From Firmicutes bacterium ADurb.Bin153 (GTDB taxonomy: Bacteria > Bacillota > DTU025 > MWDF01): a stretch of 64,000 nucleotides of DNA. Of this stretch, positions 1-11,331 are shown piece after piece. Position numbers and translations under genes: made by a program. Every line of letters begins with the position of its first letter. Positions within the stretch are counted from its first letter, which is position 1. The notes beneath the pieces were generated by a model that ran no database searches, was not told where the DNA came from, and worked only from the letters and a program-made list of their open reading frames with translations. The stretch is taken from contig MWDF01000001.1 of assembly GCA_002070415.1 (NCBI GenBank), positions 1 to 64,000 of the forward strand, given 5' to 3'.

Positions 1-75
1 CCCAGGCTCGATTACATGACATTTTCGCTGATGAGTTATCTACAGAATCGGTGACATAATCGCTGACCATTGACA
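1..75. mobile_element. Possible terminus of an IS21-like insertion sequence, truncated by the window edge
   Basis: Two direct repeats of the form TGACATWWTCGCTGA lie at 17-31 and 52-66 (13 of 15 bases identical), and a shorter related copy begins at 72 (TGACATCGCGCTG). Several directly repeated short motifs containing TGACA and CGCTGA are typical of the multiple terminal repeats of IS21-family elements, whose tips end in ACA; here that would be near position 75. No transposase is visible because the window starts here, so the assignment rests on memory of the family's end structure and on the repeats alone. The sequence lies just downstream of tgt and does not disrupt it. Confidence 0.35.
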
Positions 76-114
76 TCGCGCTGCTTGTCCCCGGTTCCAC
101 TTTATCCTGCGGGG

Positions 115-2269
<2,155 letters not shown>

Positions 2270-2273
<4 letters not shown>

Positions 2274-3193
2274 ACCTCTTCCCCTCCGTCGTCGTAGCCG
2301 AGCTTGATGAGCTGTGCGGGATCTTGTCTCCACTTGTCTCTCACCTTGACCCACAACTGCAGGTTGACCCTGTTGCCCAAAAGGGATTCTATGTCAAGCC
2401 TAGCCTGGGTGCCGACCTCCTTGAGCATCGAGCCTTTGGCGCCTATCACTATACCCTTCTGGGATTCCCTTTCCACGTATATCACGGCCGAGATGTCGAT
2501 CATGTCGGCGCCCCTGTTCTGCATCGATTCTACTATGACCGCGGTGGAATGAGGGATCTCCTCCCTGGTGAGCCTGAATATCTTCTCCCTTATCAGCTCC
2601 GCCACGATGAACTCCTCCGGATGGTCCAGTTCCATGCCCTCCGGATAGAAGCGCGGCCCTTCTTGCATGATAGACGCCACCTGCCCGAGCAGCTCGTCTA
2701 TGCCGCTTCCGGTCTTGGCGGATATCAGGAAATGTTTGCCGAAACCGGCGAGGTCCGCGAACCGCGCGGCGACTTCCGCTTCTTCGGCCCCTTCCACAAG
2801 GTCCGATTTGTTCATCACAAGCCAGACGTCGGACCCTGCTTTTGTCAGCTCCTCGGAGACGAATGCGTCCCCCTTGTGGCTTGCCATGCTGGCATCCACC
2901 ACGAAAAGCACAAGGTCCACGTCCCTTGCCGCGCTCCTGGCCTGGTCGTTCATCCTCTGCCCGAGAAGGTGCTTGGGCTTGTGGATGCCGGGAGTGTCTA
3001 TGAAAACGACCTGGAGGCCCGGCCTGTTCAGTATCGCCGCGACCTTGTTCCTGGTCGTCTGGGGCTTGTCCGACGTGATGACCACCTTATGTCCCATCAT
3101 CGCGTTGATGAGGGTGGACTTGCCCACGTTAGGTCTTCCTATTATACCCACGAAACCCGAGCGGAACCGCTCGGGAGCCGTTTCAACGGCCAT
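2270..3193 (-). CDS. era: GTPase Era
   Basis: Era is a GTPase that binds the 3' end of 16S rRNA during 30S subunit maturation. The 307-residue protein has G1 GRPNVGKS, G3 DTPG, G4 NKSD and G5 SAK in the N-terminal GTPase domain, then a C-terminal KH domain (about residues 200-300) with the GAKG loop. It follows cdd by one base and overlaps queA by a few bases. The order ybeY-cdd-era is conserved in Bacillota; the usual dgkA between ybeY and cdd is absent. Confidence 0.97.
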
Positions 3194-3194
3194 A

Positions 3195-3647
3195 TTAGTC
3201 CTCCTTGAGCCTCATCGGCCCGAAATGCCACGGAAGCATCTCATCCAATTTATGGTATATCGGCCTGCCCCGCCCGTCCTCGAGTACGACCTCCATGTCC
3301 GGGCTGAACTCGACCAGTGTCTGCCTGCACTGTCCGCAAGGTTCGGCGGGACCCGTTCCGTTCCCGCCCACTATGGCTATCGCGGTAAAATCCCTCACGC
3401 CCTCGGACACCGCTTTCAGCAGGGCCGTCCTTTCGGCGCATATGGTGCAGCCGTATGCTGCGTTCTCTACGTTGCATCCGAGCCAGACGCCGCCCTTGCC
3501 GTCAAGCAGCGCGGCCCCCACTTTATATCCGGAATATGGCGCGTAGGCGTTCTCCTTCGCCTTCCTTGCCAACTCGAGCAACCCCTCGCGGTCGACTTCC
3601 AATTCTAACACCTCTCGTTCGGAATTCAAGAAGGCCTCTTGCGACAA
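3195..3647 (-). CDS. cdd: Cytidine deaminase
   Basis: This is a zinc-dependent cytidine/deoxycytidine deaminase of pyrimidine salvage, homotetrameric in its family. The active site reads CAERTALLKA (catalytic Glu after the zinc Cys) and PCGQCRQ (the other two zinc cysteines), with the substrate-binding APYSGYKVGAAL segment upstream. At 150 residues it is about 15 residues longer than usual at the N-terminus; an internal start is possible but none is clearly better. It sits between ybeY and era, as in many Bacillota. Confidence 0.95.
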   Translation of the reverse strand: MSQEAFLNSEREVLELEVDREGLLELARKAKENAYAPYSGYKVGAALLDGKGGVWLGCNVENAAYGCTICAERTALLKAVSEGVRDFTAIAIVGGNGTGPAEPCGQCRQTLVEFSPDMEVVLEDGRGRPIYHKLDEMLPWHFGPMRLKED

Positions 3648-3674
3648 TCGGCCGCCTTCCCCAAGCCGTCCACC

Positions 3675-4148
3675 TCACCTGGTCCTTCCCATACCTGAAA
3701 GCACGTCCTCTTCGGCTAGCCTCATCTCCGCCTTGTCCGACTCTTCCTCATGGTCGTAACCGAGCAGGTGCAGCGCCCCGTGGACCGAGAGGTACGCGAC
3801 TTCCCTCTCTATAGGATGCCCGTATTCCTCAGCCTGCCTTCCTGCGGTCTCCAAGGATATCACGATATCTCCTAGCAGGTTCAAGATCTCCGGATCTTCG
3901 TCTTCTTCGTCATCTTCGCACATCGGGAAGGACAGCACGTCGGTGCTTGTATCCTTTCCCCTGTAGCGCAAATTCAGCTTCCTTATGCCCTCGTCGTCGG
4001 TGATGAGGACCGATACCTCATACGTCCCCTCGGGCGCGTACGCCCTGATGCACCTTCCTACGGCATCTTCTACTAGCGACGTCGTCGCCCCGGCGGCGTC
4101 CATCAACCCTTCGGGCTCATATGCGAACTCCACTGCCACCTTGTGCAT
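3675..4148 (-). CDS. ybeY: Endoribonuclease YbeY (16S rRNA maturation factor)
   Basis: YbeY is a zinc metalloendonuclease needed for 16S rRNA 3' end maturation and ribosome quality control. The signature HGALHLLGYDHEEE supplies the three zinc histidines near residue 125. The protein has 157 residues, a normal length, with an acidic insertion (CEDDEEDEDPE) before the GDIVIS strand. It starts immediately after the PgpH-like gene stops, so it is likely to be co-transcribed and coupled with it. Confidence 0.95.
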   Translation of the reverse strand: MHKVAVEFAYEPEGLMDAAGATTSLVEDAVGRCIRAYAPEGTYEVSVLITDDEGIRKLNLRYRGKDTSTDVLSFPMCEDDEEDEDPEILNLLGDIVISLETAGRQAEEYGHPIEREVAYLSVHGALHLLGYDHEEESDKAEMRLAEEDVLSGMGRTR

Positions 4149-6281
4149 CTATTCGTTCCCCCTGGCGTCCTTGCCGTCCGTCCCGTCCTTCACGGACTGG
4201 CTCGGATAGGCTATCCTCTCGTGCTTCACGCCCGAGATCGTGTTGACGAAGCTGTCCTCTATCGCCTTAAGGTCCTTCAAGGTCAGCGGCGTCTCGTTCA
4301 GGTCTCCCGCGTACAGCCTCTCCCTTATGAGGCTATGGATGGCTTCCCTTACCTTCTCCGGATCCGTGGTGTTCACGGTCCTTATCTTCGCCTCGGTGAT
4401 GTCCGCAAGCATTATGAGGGCCGCTTCCGAGGTCTGCGGCCTCGGTCCGGGATAGCTGTACTTCTCGGCGTCTTCCACCGAGCCGTACTGACCCATGGCC
4501 TTATGGTAGAAGTACCATACCTTCGAACATCCGTGATGCTGGGCTATTATGTCTATTATGCTGGCAGGTAAGCCTTTCTCCTTGGCGAGCTGTATGCCGT
4601 GCGCCACATGGTCGATTATTATCCCCGACGATACCTCAGGAGGCAGGTCGTCGTGCGGGTTCACCCTGTTGATCTGGTTCTCCACGAAGAAGTCGGGCTG
4701 CTTGACCTTCCCGCAGTCGTGGTACAGTGCCGCGGCCCTTACAAGCAGCGGGTCTGCGCCTACAGCCGAGGCGGCCGCCTCGGCGAGGTTGCCCACGATT
4801 ATGCTGTGGTGGTACGTGCCGGGCGCTTCCATCATTATCCTCCTCAGGAGCTCATTGCCCGGATTCGATACCTCGAGCAGCCTGAACGGGGACGACAGGC
4901 CCATGGCCGCTTCCGCGAACGGCATGGTACCCAGGCATAGTATCGCGCTAAACAGGCCGTTGGTGGCCGATGCCACTAAAATACCGGCGGTCGGCAGGTC
5001 CCCGGCCAAAGCGGATACGGAAGCTCCCGTGACCGCCGTGCCCGCGGCTATGTATATGGCGGCCCTCACCATGCTGAACCTGTCGGTAAGGTCCCTAGCC
5101 ATATGGATGCCGAGCACGACTCCGGCCAGGGGTCCTACCATCGACATTAGCGAACCTTGGAACATGAAGCTGTTGAAGACGGCTGTTGTGACGCCGGCCG
5201 CCATCGCGGTCCTGGAATCCACCATCAGCGTCAGGGACATCGCTATGTAGGCTACCGGCACGTAGAGGGACGCGTATTCGCCCAGGAACCGGTACGCCGC
5301 CCAGGACATGAAGACGCCCACCGTTATCAACGTTATGCTCAGAAGGAACTTCTTGTCGTTCCTGTATCCTTCGCTCTTCACCCAGCTCATGAACGCGGCG
5401 AAGGTGCCCAGGACCATGGCCGACAGCAGTCCGAGGGAGAATCTGGCCCAGACCGGTTCCATGCCCTTCATAAGACCGAGCGATTCCGTCAGGTTGATGT
5501 GTTCCTCGGTCACTATCTGGCCCTGTTTAACTATCACGGTGCCTTTCTGGATGTAGACCGGCTGCACGTTCGCCTCTGCCTCGTCCGCGCTTCTTTCAAG
5601 GGCCGCCATGTCCACGACCGTATTGGGCTCGATGAGAGCGTTTGCGATCTCGGCCGCGCCTTTCGCCGTCTCGGGGGCGAGCCCCAGCTGGGACAATCCC
5701 TGGTATGTGAGCTTCTTTTCCTGCCCTATCGTCGATTCCAGTATCTTCTTGTTCTTCAGCATCGAAACCACGTATCTTTTGATGGTGGACAGCTCCTCGC
5801 TGAACTGCTCACCAGGAAGCTCTATGAGCCTCGAAAGGGCCGACTTCGGCATGGGAGGTATGCCGGCCACCGCCATGGATTTCGTCAGTTCGTCCAACTT
5901 AGCCTGTATTCCTTTGCCGGTGTTGCCCCTGGCCTTCGACACGAGGCCGAACAAAGTGTCCAGCCTGCTTTCAGCGAGCACCGACACGGTTTCGTTTATC
6001 CTCATGTATGCAGGGTTGTCCGCCGACGACAGGAGGAAATTCTTCCTGGCTTCCTCCTTTAGCAAGTCGGTGGCGGCCTTGTTGAGCACCGTCCTGTGGG
6101 CGACAACGTTCCTCATGGCGGGCTTGCCTATCTCGAGCTTCACCGCCGACGGTGTGATGTTCGTAGACAGCAGCAAGAAGCAAAGGGCCCAGGCGGTAAG
6201 GAGCACCGTGAATTTCGCCCACCTCGAGCTGGCGTGCCTTGCGACCCTGGCTCTCATCCTGCCTTTACTGTCGCTTTTCAT
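4149..6281 (-). CDS. pgpH: 7TM-HD family protein, probable cyclic-di-AMP phosphodiesterase PgpH
   Basis: This 710-residue membrane protein has one N-terminal transmembrane segment (about 20-40), a large extracellular 7TMR-HDED-type region (to about 300), a bundle of roughly seven hydrophobic segments (about 300-480), and a C-terminal cytoplasmic HD domain. The HD domain shows YHHSIIVGNL, YHDCGKV, IIDHVAHG and IAQHHG. Listerial PgpH of this architecture hydrolyses c-di-AMP to pApA. The gene lies between phoH and ybeY, the conserved position for this family in Bacillota. The function is assigned from family knowledge and not shown by the sequence itself. Confidence 0.9.
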   Translation of the reverse strand: MKSDSKGRMRARVARHASSRWAKFTVLLTAWALCFLLLSTNITPSAVKLEIGKPAMRNVVAHRTVLNKAATDLLKEEARKNFLLSSADNPAYMRINETVSVLAESRLDTLFGLVSKARGNTGKGIQAKLDELTKSMAVAGIPPMPKSALSRLIELPGEQFSEELSTIKRYVVSMLKNKKILESTIGQEKKLTYQGLSQLGLAPETAKGAAEIANALIEPNTVVDMAALERSADEAEANVQPVYIQKGTVIVKQGQIVTEEHINLTESLGLMKGMEPVWARFSLGLLSAMVLGTFAAFMSWVKSEGYRNDKKFLLSITLITVGVFMSWAAYRFLGEYASLYVPVAYIAMSLTLMVDSRTAMAAGVTTAVFNSFMFQGSLMSMVGPLAGVVLGIHMARDLTDRFSMVRAAIYIAAGTAVTGASVSALAGDLPTAGILVASATNGLFSAILCLGTMPFAEAAMGLSSPFRLLEVSNPGNELLRRIMMEAPGTYHHSIIVGNLAEAAASAVGADPLLVRAAALYHDCGKVKQPDFFVENQINRVNPHDDLPPEVSSGIIIDHVAHGIQLAKEKGLPASIIDIIAQHHGCSKVWYFYHKAMGQYGSVEDAEKYSYPGPRPQTSEAALIMLADITEAKIRTVNTTDPEKVREAIHSLIRERLYAGDLNETPLTLKDLKAIEDSFVNTISGVKHERIAYPSQSVKDGTDGKDARGNE

Positions 6282-7279
6282 TTGTTCCTCTCCGTTTCGT
6301 CGGGCTGGAACAGAATACCGTTCCTGTTGCCCTCCAGGGCCTCGTAGGCCTTTATCACCCTTTGCACGAGCTCATGCCTTACGACATCCAGCTCGGTGAG
6401 ATAGACTACGGCTATGCCGGACACGTCCCTTAGTATGGACGCGGCCTCCACCAATCCGGAATCCTGCCCCTTGGGGAGGTCTATCTGCGTCACGTCGCCC
6501 GTGACCACAACCTTCGACGAGAAGCCCATCCTTGTGAGGAACATCTTCATCTGCTCCCTCGTGGTGTTCTGCGCCTCGTCTAGGATAATGAATGCATCGT
6601 CCAGCGTCCTTCCCCTCATGTATGCCAGGGGTGCGATCTCGAGGGCGCCCTTGTCGCGGAGCCTGTCGAACCCTTCTATGCCCATTATGTCCCAGAGCGC
6701 GTCGTACAGGGGCCTCAGGTACGGGTCCACTTTCTCTTGGATGTCGCCCGGAAGGAAGCCCAGCTTCTCCCCCGCCTCGACAGCTGGCCGCGTGAGGATT
6801 ATCCTGTTGACCTGCCTTGCCTTGTACGCCGCTACGGCCATCGCCACCGCAAGGTAAGTCTTGCCCGTGCCTGCGGGGCCTATGCCGAACGTCATGCTGT
6901 TCTCCCTCATGGCATCTATATAGACCTTCTGGCCCATGGTCCTGGGCTTGATCTGCTTACCGCGGCTCGTTACCTGAATGACGTCGCTAAGAAGCGACGA
7001 CAGTGTCATGGGGCTGCCTTCCCTCACAAGGTCCAGGGCATGCTTCGCGTCCCTTACGCTTACCCTGTTGCCGGCCCTTACGACGTCTCTTATATCCTCA
7101 AGGACGCTAAGTGCAAGGTCTACGTTCTCCTCATCACCCTTAAGCACTATATCCGCCCCTCTGGAGTTGGCGGCTACGGAGAGTTCCGCTTCCAGAAGCT
7201 TCAGTATCTCATCGCGCGTTCCGAAGACCAGCGATGCCTCGCCGGCATCGAAAACGGTAAACCTCGCCTCTTTCTCTAT
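6278..7279 (-). CDS. phoH: PhoH-like ATPase, start codon not canonical
   Basis: PhoH proteins are P-loop ATPases related to helicase domains, often next to ybeY and linked to RNA metabolism. Walker A is GPAGTGKT and Walker B FIILDEAQN; LTRPAVEAGEKLGFLPG is also characteristic. The first canonical start is GTG at 7147 (289 residues). The reading frame stays open upstream, and its translation (ASLVFGTRDEILKLLEAELS, then RGADIVLKGDEENV) is the normal PhoH N-terminal domain. No ATG, GTG or TTG lies in frame there. An ATA at 7279 has GGAGG nine bases upstream, so I extend to it; an assembly indel is the alternative. The 3' end overlaps the pgpH start. Confidence 0.85.
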   Translation of the reverse strand: MEKEARFTVFDAGEASLVFGTRDEILKLLEAELSVAANSRGADIVLKGDEENVDLALSVLEDIRDVVRAGNRVSVRDAKHALDLVREGSPMTLSSLLSDVIQVTSRGKQIKPRTMGQKVYIDAMRENSMTFGIGPAGTGKTYLAVAMAVAAYKARQVNRIILTRPAVEAGEKLGFLPGDIQEKVDPYLRPLYDALWDIMGIEGFDRLRDKGALEIAPLAYMRGRTLDDAFIILDEAQNTTREQMKMFLTRMGFSSKVVVTGDVTQIDLPKGQDSGLVEAASILRDVSGIAVVYLTELDVVRHELVQRVIKAYEALEGNRNGILFQPDETERNK

Positions 7280-7317
7280 ATCGCCCAGCCTCCATCCATC
7301 ATCCTATTTATCGCCCA

Positions 7318-7358
7318 AGCACGCGCCCAACCGGGGTACTACCGGCCGGGCGCGTGCT
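7318..7358 (-). repeat. Strong GC-rich inverted repeat upstream of phoH
   Basis: A perfect 11-base inverted repeat (AGCACGCGCCC with GGGCGCGTGCT) encloses a 19-base loop that has a further CCGG/CCGG pair. It sits between the unknown gene at 7379-8179 and phoH. No T-run follows on the minus strand, so a classic terminator is unlikely. It could be an mRNA processing or stability hairpin, or a partial terminator that lowers phoH-operon expression relative to floA. Confidence 0.6.
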
Positions 7359-7378
7359 GGAAGATGCCGTACTGCCCA

Positions 7379-8179
7379 TCAATACGCCCTTCTGGTGCGG
7401 AAACCCTTTATCGGCCTCTTGGCCAGCGGCCTTGTCATTATCTCGGCCCAGACGATGGCGTCCGCCATCTCTTTCATGTTGATTCCGCCCACAAGGTCCA
7501 CATGCTCCGGTTCTCCGATGCCGGACAGGTATTTGAGATACACTTCCAATCCTTCGCCTTCGATGCTTTCCACAGGTTCCTTGGCCCATGTCTCGAAAGT
7601 GTCGACCCCTCTCACCGTGCTGGGAGGCTCCTCCATGCCTAGGCCTTCCGTGCCGAAGCCTTCCATGCTCCTTTCGGAAAGTTCCTTCTGGAACGGGGTC
7701 AGCGCCTCAATGTCCTCCCTTATGAGACCCTTCCACTCTTTGATGCTCTCCGAGCTGGTGCCCGGCAGGCTCCCGCTGAAGCCTTCTTCGGACGGCTGCC
7801 CTTCTCCTTCGGCAAGCTGTGCCTGTTCGGGTCTGGACTCCTCGAACCTGGACCTGATGACCCTCCCGGCGACAGGCTGGGGCATCGGGGCCGGTATGCC
7901 GGGATATGGCCCTCTTGCAGGACCGGTGAAAGGACCTTCGGCCTTCTCCAGCCCCCGGGTTACGACCGCCTTGCCTTTGCCCTCCTGGCTTGCCTGGCTT
8001 TCTTCGATGGCTTTCCTTATCTCTTCCAATTTTCCCCTTACCGTCTCGGGATCGAAACCGCCGCCCTTATTCTTGGCAGCTCCCGTCACCGCCTTTACGA
8101 TACGGACGATCACCGACACAATGACGAGGAACCAGATAATCCCGAATACAAGCGGGAAAAGTTCGAACAGGTCAAACAT
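7379..8179 (-). CDS. Membrane-anchored protein of unknown function
   Basis: This 266-residue protein is not recognised. One N-terminal hydrophobic helix (MFDLFELFPLVFGIIWFLVI) would anchor it, followed by a basic stretch, a Pro/Gly-rich disordered middle (about 60-150), and a more ordered C-terminus with MKEMADAIVWAEIMTRPLAK. It follows floA by 27 bases with the same strand and spacing as the nfeD-floA genes, so a role at FloA membrane domains is a reasonable guess. No enzyme motif is visible. Confidence 0.75.
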   Translation of the reverse strand: MFDLFELFPLVFGIIWFLVIVSVIVRIVKAVTGAAKNKGGGFDPETVRGKLEEIRKAIEESQASQEGKGKAVVTRGLEKAEGPFTGPARGPYPGIPAPMPQPVAGRVIRSRFEESRPEQAQLAEGEGQPSEEGFSGSLPGTSSESIKEWKGLIREDIEALTPFQKELSERSMEGFGTEGLGMEEPPSTVRGVDTFETWAKEPVESIEGEGLEVYLKYLSGIGEPEHVDLVGGINMKEMADAIVWAEIMTRPLAKRPIKGFRTRRAY

Positions 8180-8206
8180 GGAGGGATCGCCTCCTAACCT
8201 TACGCA

Positions 8207-9214
8207 TTACTTGCCGCCTTCTGGCGGTGCTTCCTCGACTGCCGGCGCCTTCTGGCCGACCTTGGCGATGCTCTCCCTCATCTGGGTGTCGGACTGGACG
8301 TTCAGCAGGTTGTAGTAATCCATGACGCCAAGGTTGCCCTCCTTTAGGGCCTGGGCCATGGCCTTGGGCACTTCGGCCTCGGCTTCTACCACCCTGGCCC
8401 TCATCTCCTGCACCCTGGCCTTCATCTCCTGCTCGACGGCAAGGGCTGCGAAACGCCTCTCGGCCGCCTTCGCCTGGGCGATGTTCTTGTCCGCCTCGGC
8501 CTGGTCCATCTGCAGCCTGGCGCCGATGTTCCTTCCCACGTCCACGTCAGCTATGTCGATCGACAAGATCTCGAACGCGGTCCCGATGTCAAGGCCCTTG
8601 GACAGGACGGTCCTCGAGATCATGTCGGGATTCTCCAGTACCACCTTGTGGCTCTCGGCTGAGCCGACCGTGGTCACTATGCCCTCGCCCACCCTTGCTA
8701 TGACGGTCGCCTCCCCGGCGCCTCCGACAAGCCTCTCGATGTTGGCGCGCACGGTAACCCTCGCCTTCGCCCTCAGCTCGATGCCGTCCTTCGCCACGGC
8801 CGCAACGACGGGCGTCTCTATCACTTTGGGGTTGACGCTCATCTGGACCGCCTCAAGGACGTTCCTGCCCGCAAGGTCGATGGCGGTGGCGCTTTCGAAG
8901 GTCAGGTTTATGTTGGCCCTCTGGGCCGCGATGAGCGCGTCCACCACCCGGTCGACGTTGCCCCCTGCGAGATGGTGGGCCTCGAGCTTGTCTACGCTGA
9001 CCGGTATGCCCGCCTTGACCGCTTTGATCATGGGCATGATTATCCTATACGGCGCGACTCTCCTAAGCCTCATCCCCACGAGGGTGAACAGGCCCACCCT
9101 CACCCCTGCCGCAAGGGCCGATATCCACAGCCCCACGGGGATGAAGTTGAGCAGCAATATGAGGAATATGAAGATCAAGACCGGCAGGAAGATAACTATG
9201 AAACTGATATCCAT
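8207..9214 (-). CDS. floA: Flotillin-like protein FloA
   Basis: FloA is a SPFH-family scaffold of bacterial functional membrane microdomains. The 335-residue protein starts with an intramembrane hairpin ([20 protein letters not shown]), continues with the SPFH/Band 7 domain ([19 protein letters not shown]), and ends in an Ala/Glu-rich coiled coil ([15 protein letters not shown]) of the YqfA type. It follows two nfeD genes, the standard nfeD-floA pairing in which NfeD proteins interact with FloA. Confidence 0.96.
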   Translation of the reverse strand: MDISFIVIFLPVLIFIFLILLLNFIPVGLWISALAAGVRVGLFTLVGMRLRRVAPYRIIMPMIKAVKAGIPVSVDKLEAHHLAGGNVDRVVDALIAAQRANINLTFESATAIDLAGRNVLEAVQMSVNPKVIETPVVAAVAKDGIELRAKARVTVRANIERLVGGAGEATVIARVGEGIVTTVGSAESHKVVLENPDMISRTVLSKGLDIGTAFEILSIDIADVDVGRNIGARLQMDQAEADKNIAQAKAAERRFAALAVEQEMKARVQEMRARVVEAEAEVPKAMAQALKEGNLGVMDYYNLLNVQSDTQMRESIAKVGQKAPAVEEAPPEGGK

Positions 9215-9244
9215 ACGTACATACCTCCTTAAGCTTCGTCCGAG

Positions 9245-9565
9245 CTATCTCTTTCTTCGCACGAGCACCCTCTGGCCGATGTGGCCCATCACGACCACTT
9301 CCGTCCCCGGCTCGATGAATTCGCCTTCCGAAATCGCCTCGTAAGGTTCTGATCCTACGTCTATCACACCTACGGGCCTTAATGTTTTCGACACCACCGC
9401 GCTTGTTCCTTCAGCCGGCATCGGTGCCCTCGTCCCGGTCCTGACCGAAGGGTCCATCCTCGTCCTGAGGAGCGACCCTCTCACGACCGCCACTCCCAGC
9501 CAGACAAGGACGCCCGTTGCCGCCAGGAGGATAACGAGCCCGGTAGATCCGCTATCCATCGTCAC
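9245..9565 (-). CDS. Short NfeD protein (membrane anchor plus OB-fold)
   Basis: This 106-residue protein has one transmembrane helix (LVILLAATGVLVWLGVAVV) followed by the NfeD C-terminal OB-fold domain, recognisable by TLRPVGVIDVGSEPYEAISEGEFIEPGTEV written here only in part: LRPVGVIDVG, EGEFI, GTEVVV. It lacks the protease domain of its longer neighbour, whose 3' end it overlaps by 14 bases. Short NfeD proteins commonly accompany FloA and are thought to tune its assembly. Confidence 0.9.
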   Translation of the reverse strand: MTMDSGSTGLVILLAATGVLVWLGVAVVRGSLLRTRMDPSVRTGTRAPMPAEGTSAVVSKTLRPVGVIDVGSEPYEAISEGEFIEPGTEVVVMGHIGQRVLVRRKR

Positions 9566-10913
9566 GATCCTCCTTCGAGGCTGGAACGACGCCTCTTACG
9601 ACCTTCCTTACGATTACCTTGCTCCCCTCGACCCTCTCGACCACAACGTCCGTCCCGGGCGGCAGGAATTCGCCCTCGGAAAGCACGTCGGCCTTGGTTC
9701 TCCCGAAATAGGCCGTGCCCACCGGCCTGAGCGTCGTGAACACGACTCCTTCGTCCCCGGGGCTAAGCGCGGCCTGCCCCTTGGAGGACGCCGCGGGCTT
9801 TACCGCGATGTTCCTGCCCGTGACTTCTGTCAACACGAGGCGGCCAATGAAGCTGTTGCCCTTTATGCCCCTCTTATCCAAAAGCCTTACGAGTATCACG
9901 ATCGCCGCTATGGCGAACGCCAGGGCTATGCTGACAGCCACCATCGCCTCCCCGGGCGTAGGGTAGGACAACACGAAGCTTGCGAAGATCGCTATCAGCC
10001 CCGACACACCTATCACCCCGAAGCCAGGTATGAAAAGCTCTATCGTCAGCAGGGTTATCCCCACTGCGAACAGGGCCACGATCTCCCATCCGGCCATGCC
10101 CGTTATTATCCTTCCGTAGAAGAAAAGCGCAAAACCGAGCACCCCGGCCATCCCGAATATGCCGAAGCCCGGGGTGAATGCTTCCACTACGAGCCCGACC
10201 ACGCCCACCATGAGCAATATCTCGGACATTACGGGGGATGTCAGGAACTGCCCGAAGCGCTCCTTGTTGTTCATCGAGAAATCTACGCGCGTAAGCCCCG
10301 CAAGGCCGGTGCCGGCGAGCATGTCCGCCAGGCCCGGGTAGGCGCCATCGGCGAATCCTATCCTCACCGCGTCATCGGCCCCCAGAGTAAGGATCTTTCC
10401 CTTCTCCTTCAGCCCGGCAATCTCTATGTCGCTGTCGACCATGGCCCCGGCTACCTGCGGGTCTCTGCCGTTCGCGCTCGCTGTGCTCTCGAACTGCTGT
10501 CTGTATGCGGAGATGTATTTCTCCTCTGCCGGGCGCGTCTCGGCGGCTCCTATCGATCCGCCCTTGCCGATATAGAGCTCATCACAGCTTATCGCCACCA
10601 GCGCGCCAGCCGACCACGCCTTCTGGTCCACGAACGCTATGGTCCTCAGGCCGCTCGCCAGTATCTCGTCCCTTATCTTGTCGGATGCGTCCACCAGCCC
10701 GCCATACGTATCGATGTCGAACACGACAGCAGCTGCGCCGGCATCCCCTGCCTCCTTGAGCGCCCTCGCTATGAAAAGGACGGTCCCGTCGTCGATGTCC
10801 CCCCTAACGGGCACTACGTAGTACGGGCCAGGATCCCCCCAGGCGGTTAGCGGCAGGACGACCGCCATGAGGGAAAGAACCACAGATAAGGTAACCAACA
10901 GCCTTCTGCGCAT
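9552..10913 (-). CDS. nfeD: Long NfeD protein: ClpP-class serine protease domain plus membrane and OB-fold domains
   Basis: The 453-residue protein begins with a signal peptide (about 1-26), then a ClpP/crotonase-fold serine protease domain. The likely nucleophile is Ser101 in AWSAGALVAIS, and Lys132 in EEKYIS is a candidate dyad partner. A block of four or five transmembrane helices follows (about 215-345), and the C-terminal OB-fold has LRPVGTAYFG and EGEFLPPGTDVVV. Archaeal relatives cleave stomatin C-termini, which fits the downstream floA. This is the first gene of the nfeD-nfeD-floA-unknown operon. Confidence 0.93.
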   Translation of the reverse strand: MRRRLLVTLSVVLSLMAVVLPLTAWGDPGPYYVVPVRGDIDDGTVLFIARALKEAGDAGAAAVVFDIDTYGGLVDASDKIRDEILASGLRTIAFVDQKAWSAGALVAISCDELYIGKGGSIGAAETRPAEEKYISAYRQQFESTASANGRDPQVAGAMVDSDIEIAGLKEKGKILTLGADDAVRIGFADGAYPGLADMLAGTGLAGLTRVDFSMNNKERFGQFLTSPVMSEILLMVGVVGLVVEAFTPGFGIFGMAGVLGFALFFYGRIITGMAGWEIVALFAVGITLLTIELFIPGFGVIGVSGLIAIFASFVLSYPTPGEAMVAVSIALAFAIAAIVILVRLLDKRGIKGNSFIGRLVLTEVTGRNIAVKPAASSKGQAALSPGDEGVVFTTLRPVGTAYFGRTKADVLSEGEFLPPGTDVVVERVEGSKVIVRKVVRGVVPASKEDRDDG

Positions 10914-11027
10914 CCTTCTTCACCCCTGACAGATATAGGTTATTCCATCCCTAATATATTATATCAATTACCGGGCGGTTTTAGCGGTCTGCGGCAGTAA
11001 CCGCCGTGATATTCCCCATAAAGTAAA

Positions 11028-11049
11028 ACGCCGGGCACATGCCCGGCGT
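11028..11049 (-). terminator. Rho-independent terminator of rpsU
   Basis: A perfect 10-base stem (ACGCCGGGCA with TGCCCGGCGT, 2-base loop) lies just after the rpsU stop and is followed on the minus strand by TTTTACTTT. Confidence 0.85.
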
Positions 11050-11068
11050 CACAGGTGCGGTATTCTCT

Positions 11069-11245
11069 TTAGCGGAAGCGCCTCTTGCGCGCGGCCTCGG
11101 ACTTCTTCTTGCGCTTTACGCTAGGCTTCTCATAGTGCTCCCTCTTGCGTATCTCAGCCAAGACTCCAGACATCTGGCACTGGCGCTTGAAACGGCGCAG
11201 CGCGCTGTCCAGGGTCTCGTTCTTTCCAACTCGAACCTCTGCCAT
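11069..11245 (-). CDS. rpsU: 30S ribosomal protein bS21
   Basis: This is a 58-residue small-subunit protein that contacts the anti-Shine-Dalgarno end of 16S rRNA. It begins [20 protein letters not shown] and ends in a very basic tail ([15 protein letters not shown]), both typical. The frame is open 15 codons further upstream, but ATG at 11245 with GGAGGGGA just before it matches the family start. A promoter at 11332-11359 and a terminator at 11028-11049 make it a single-gene unit. Confidence 0.96.
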   Translation of the reverse strand: MAEVRVGKNETLDSALRRFKRQCQMSGVLAEIRKREHYEKPSVKRKKKSEAARKRRFR

Positions 11246-11331
11246 ACGGACTCCCCTCCCTCCGGGTTTGGATTCACGGTCCGCTACCAAGCTGATCCGT
11301 ATGACCTTGCAAAAGCAAGTTCTTTTGATAT

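Noticed and set aside
6978-8315. A 445-codon plus-strand open frame across phoH, the unknown gene and floA
   Set aside because: It is very Ser/Pro-rich and antisense to three minus-strand genes with clear ribosome binding sites; it is a codon-bias shadow.
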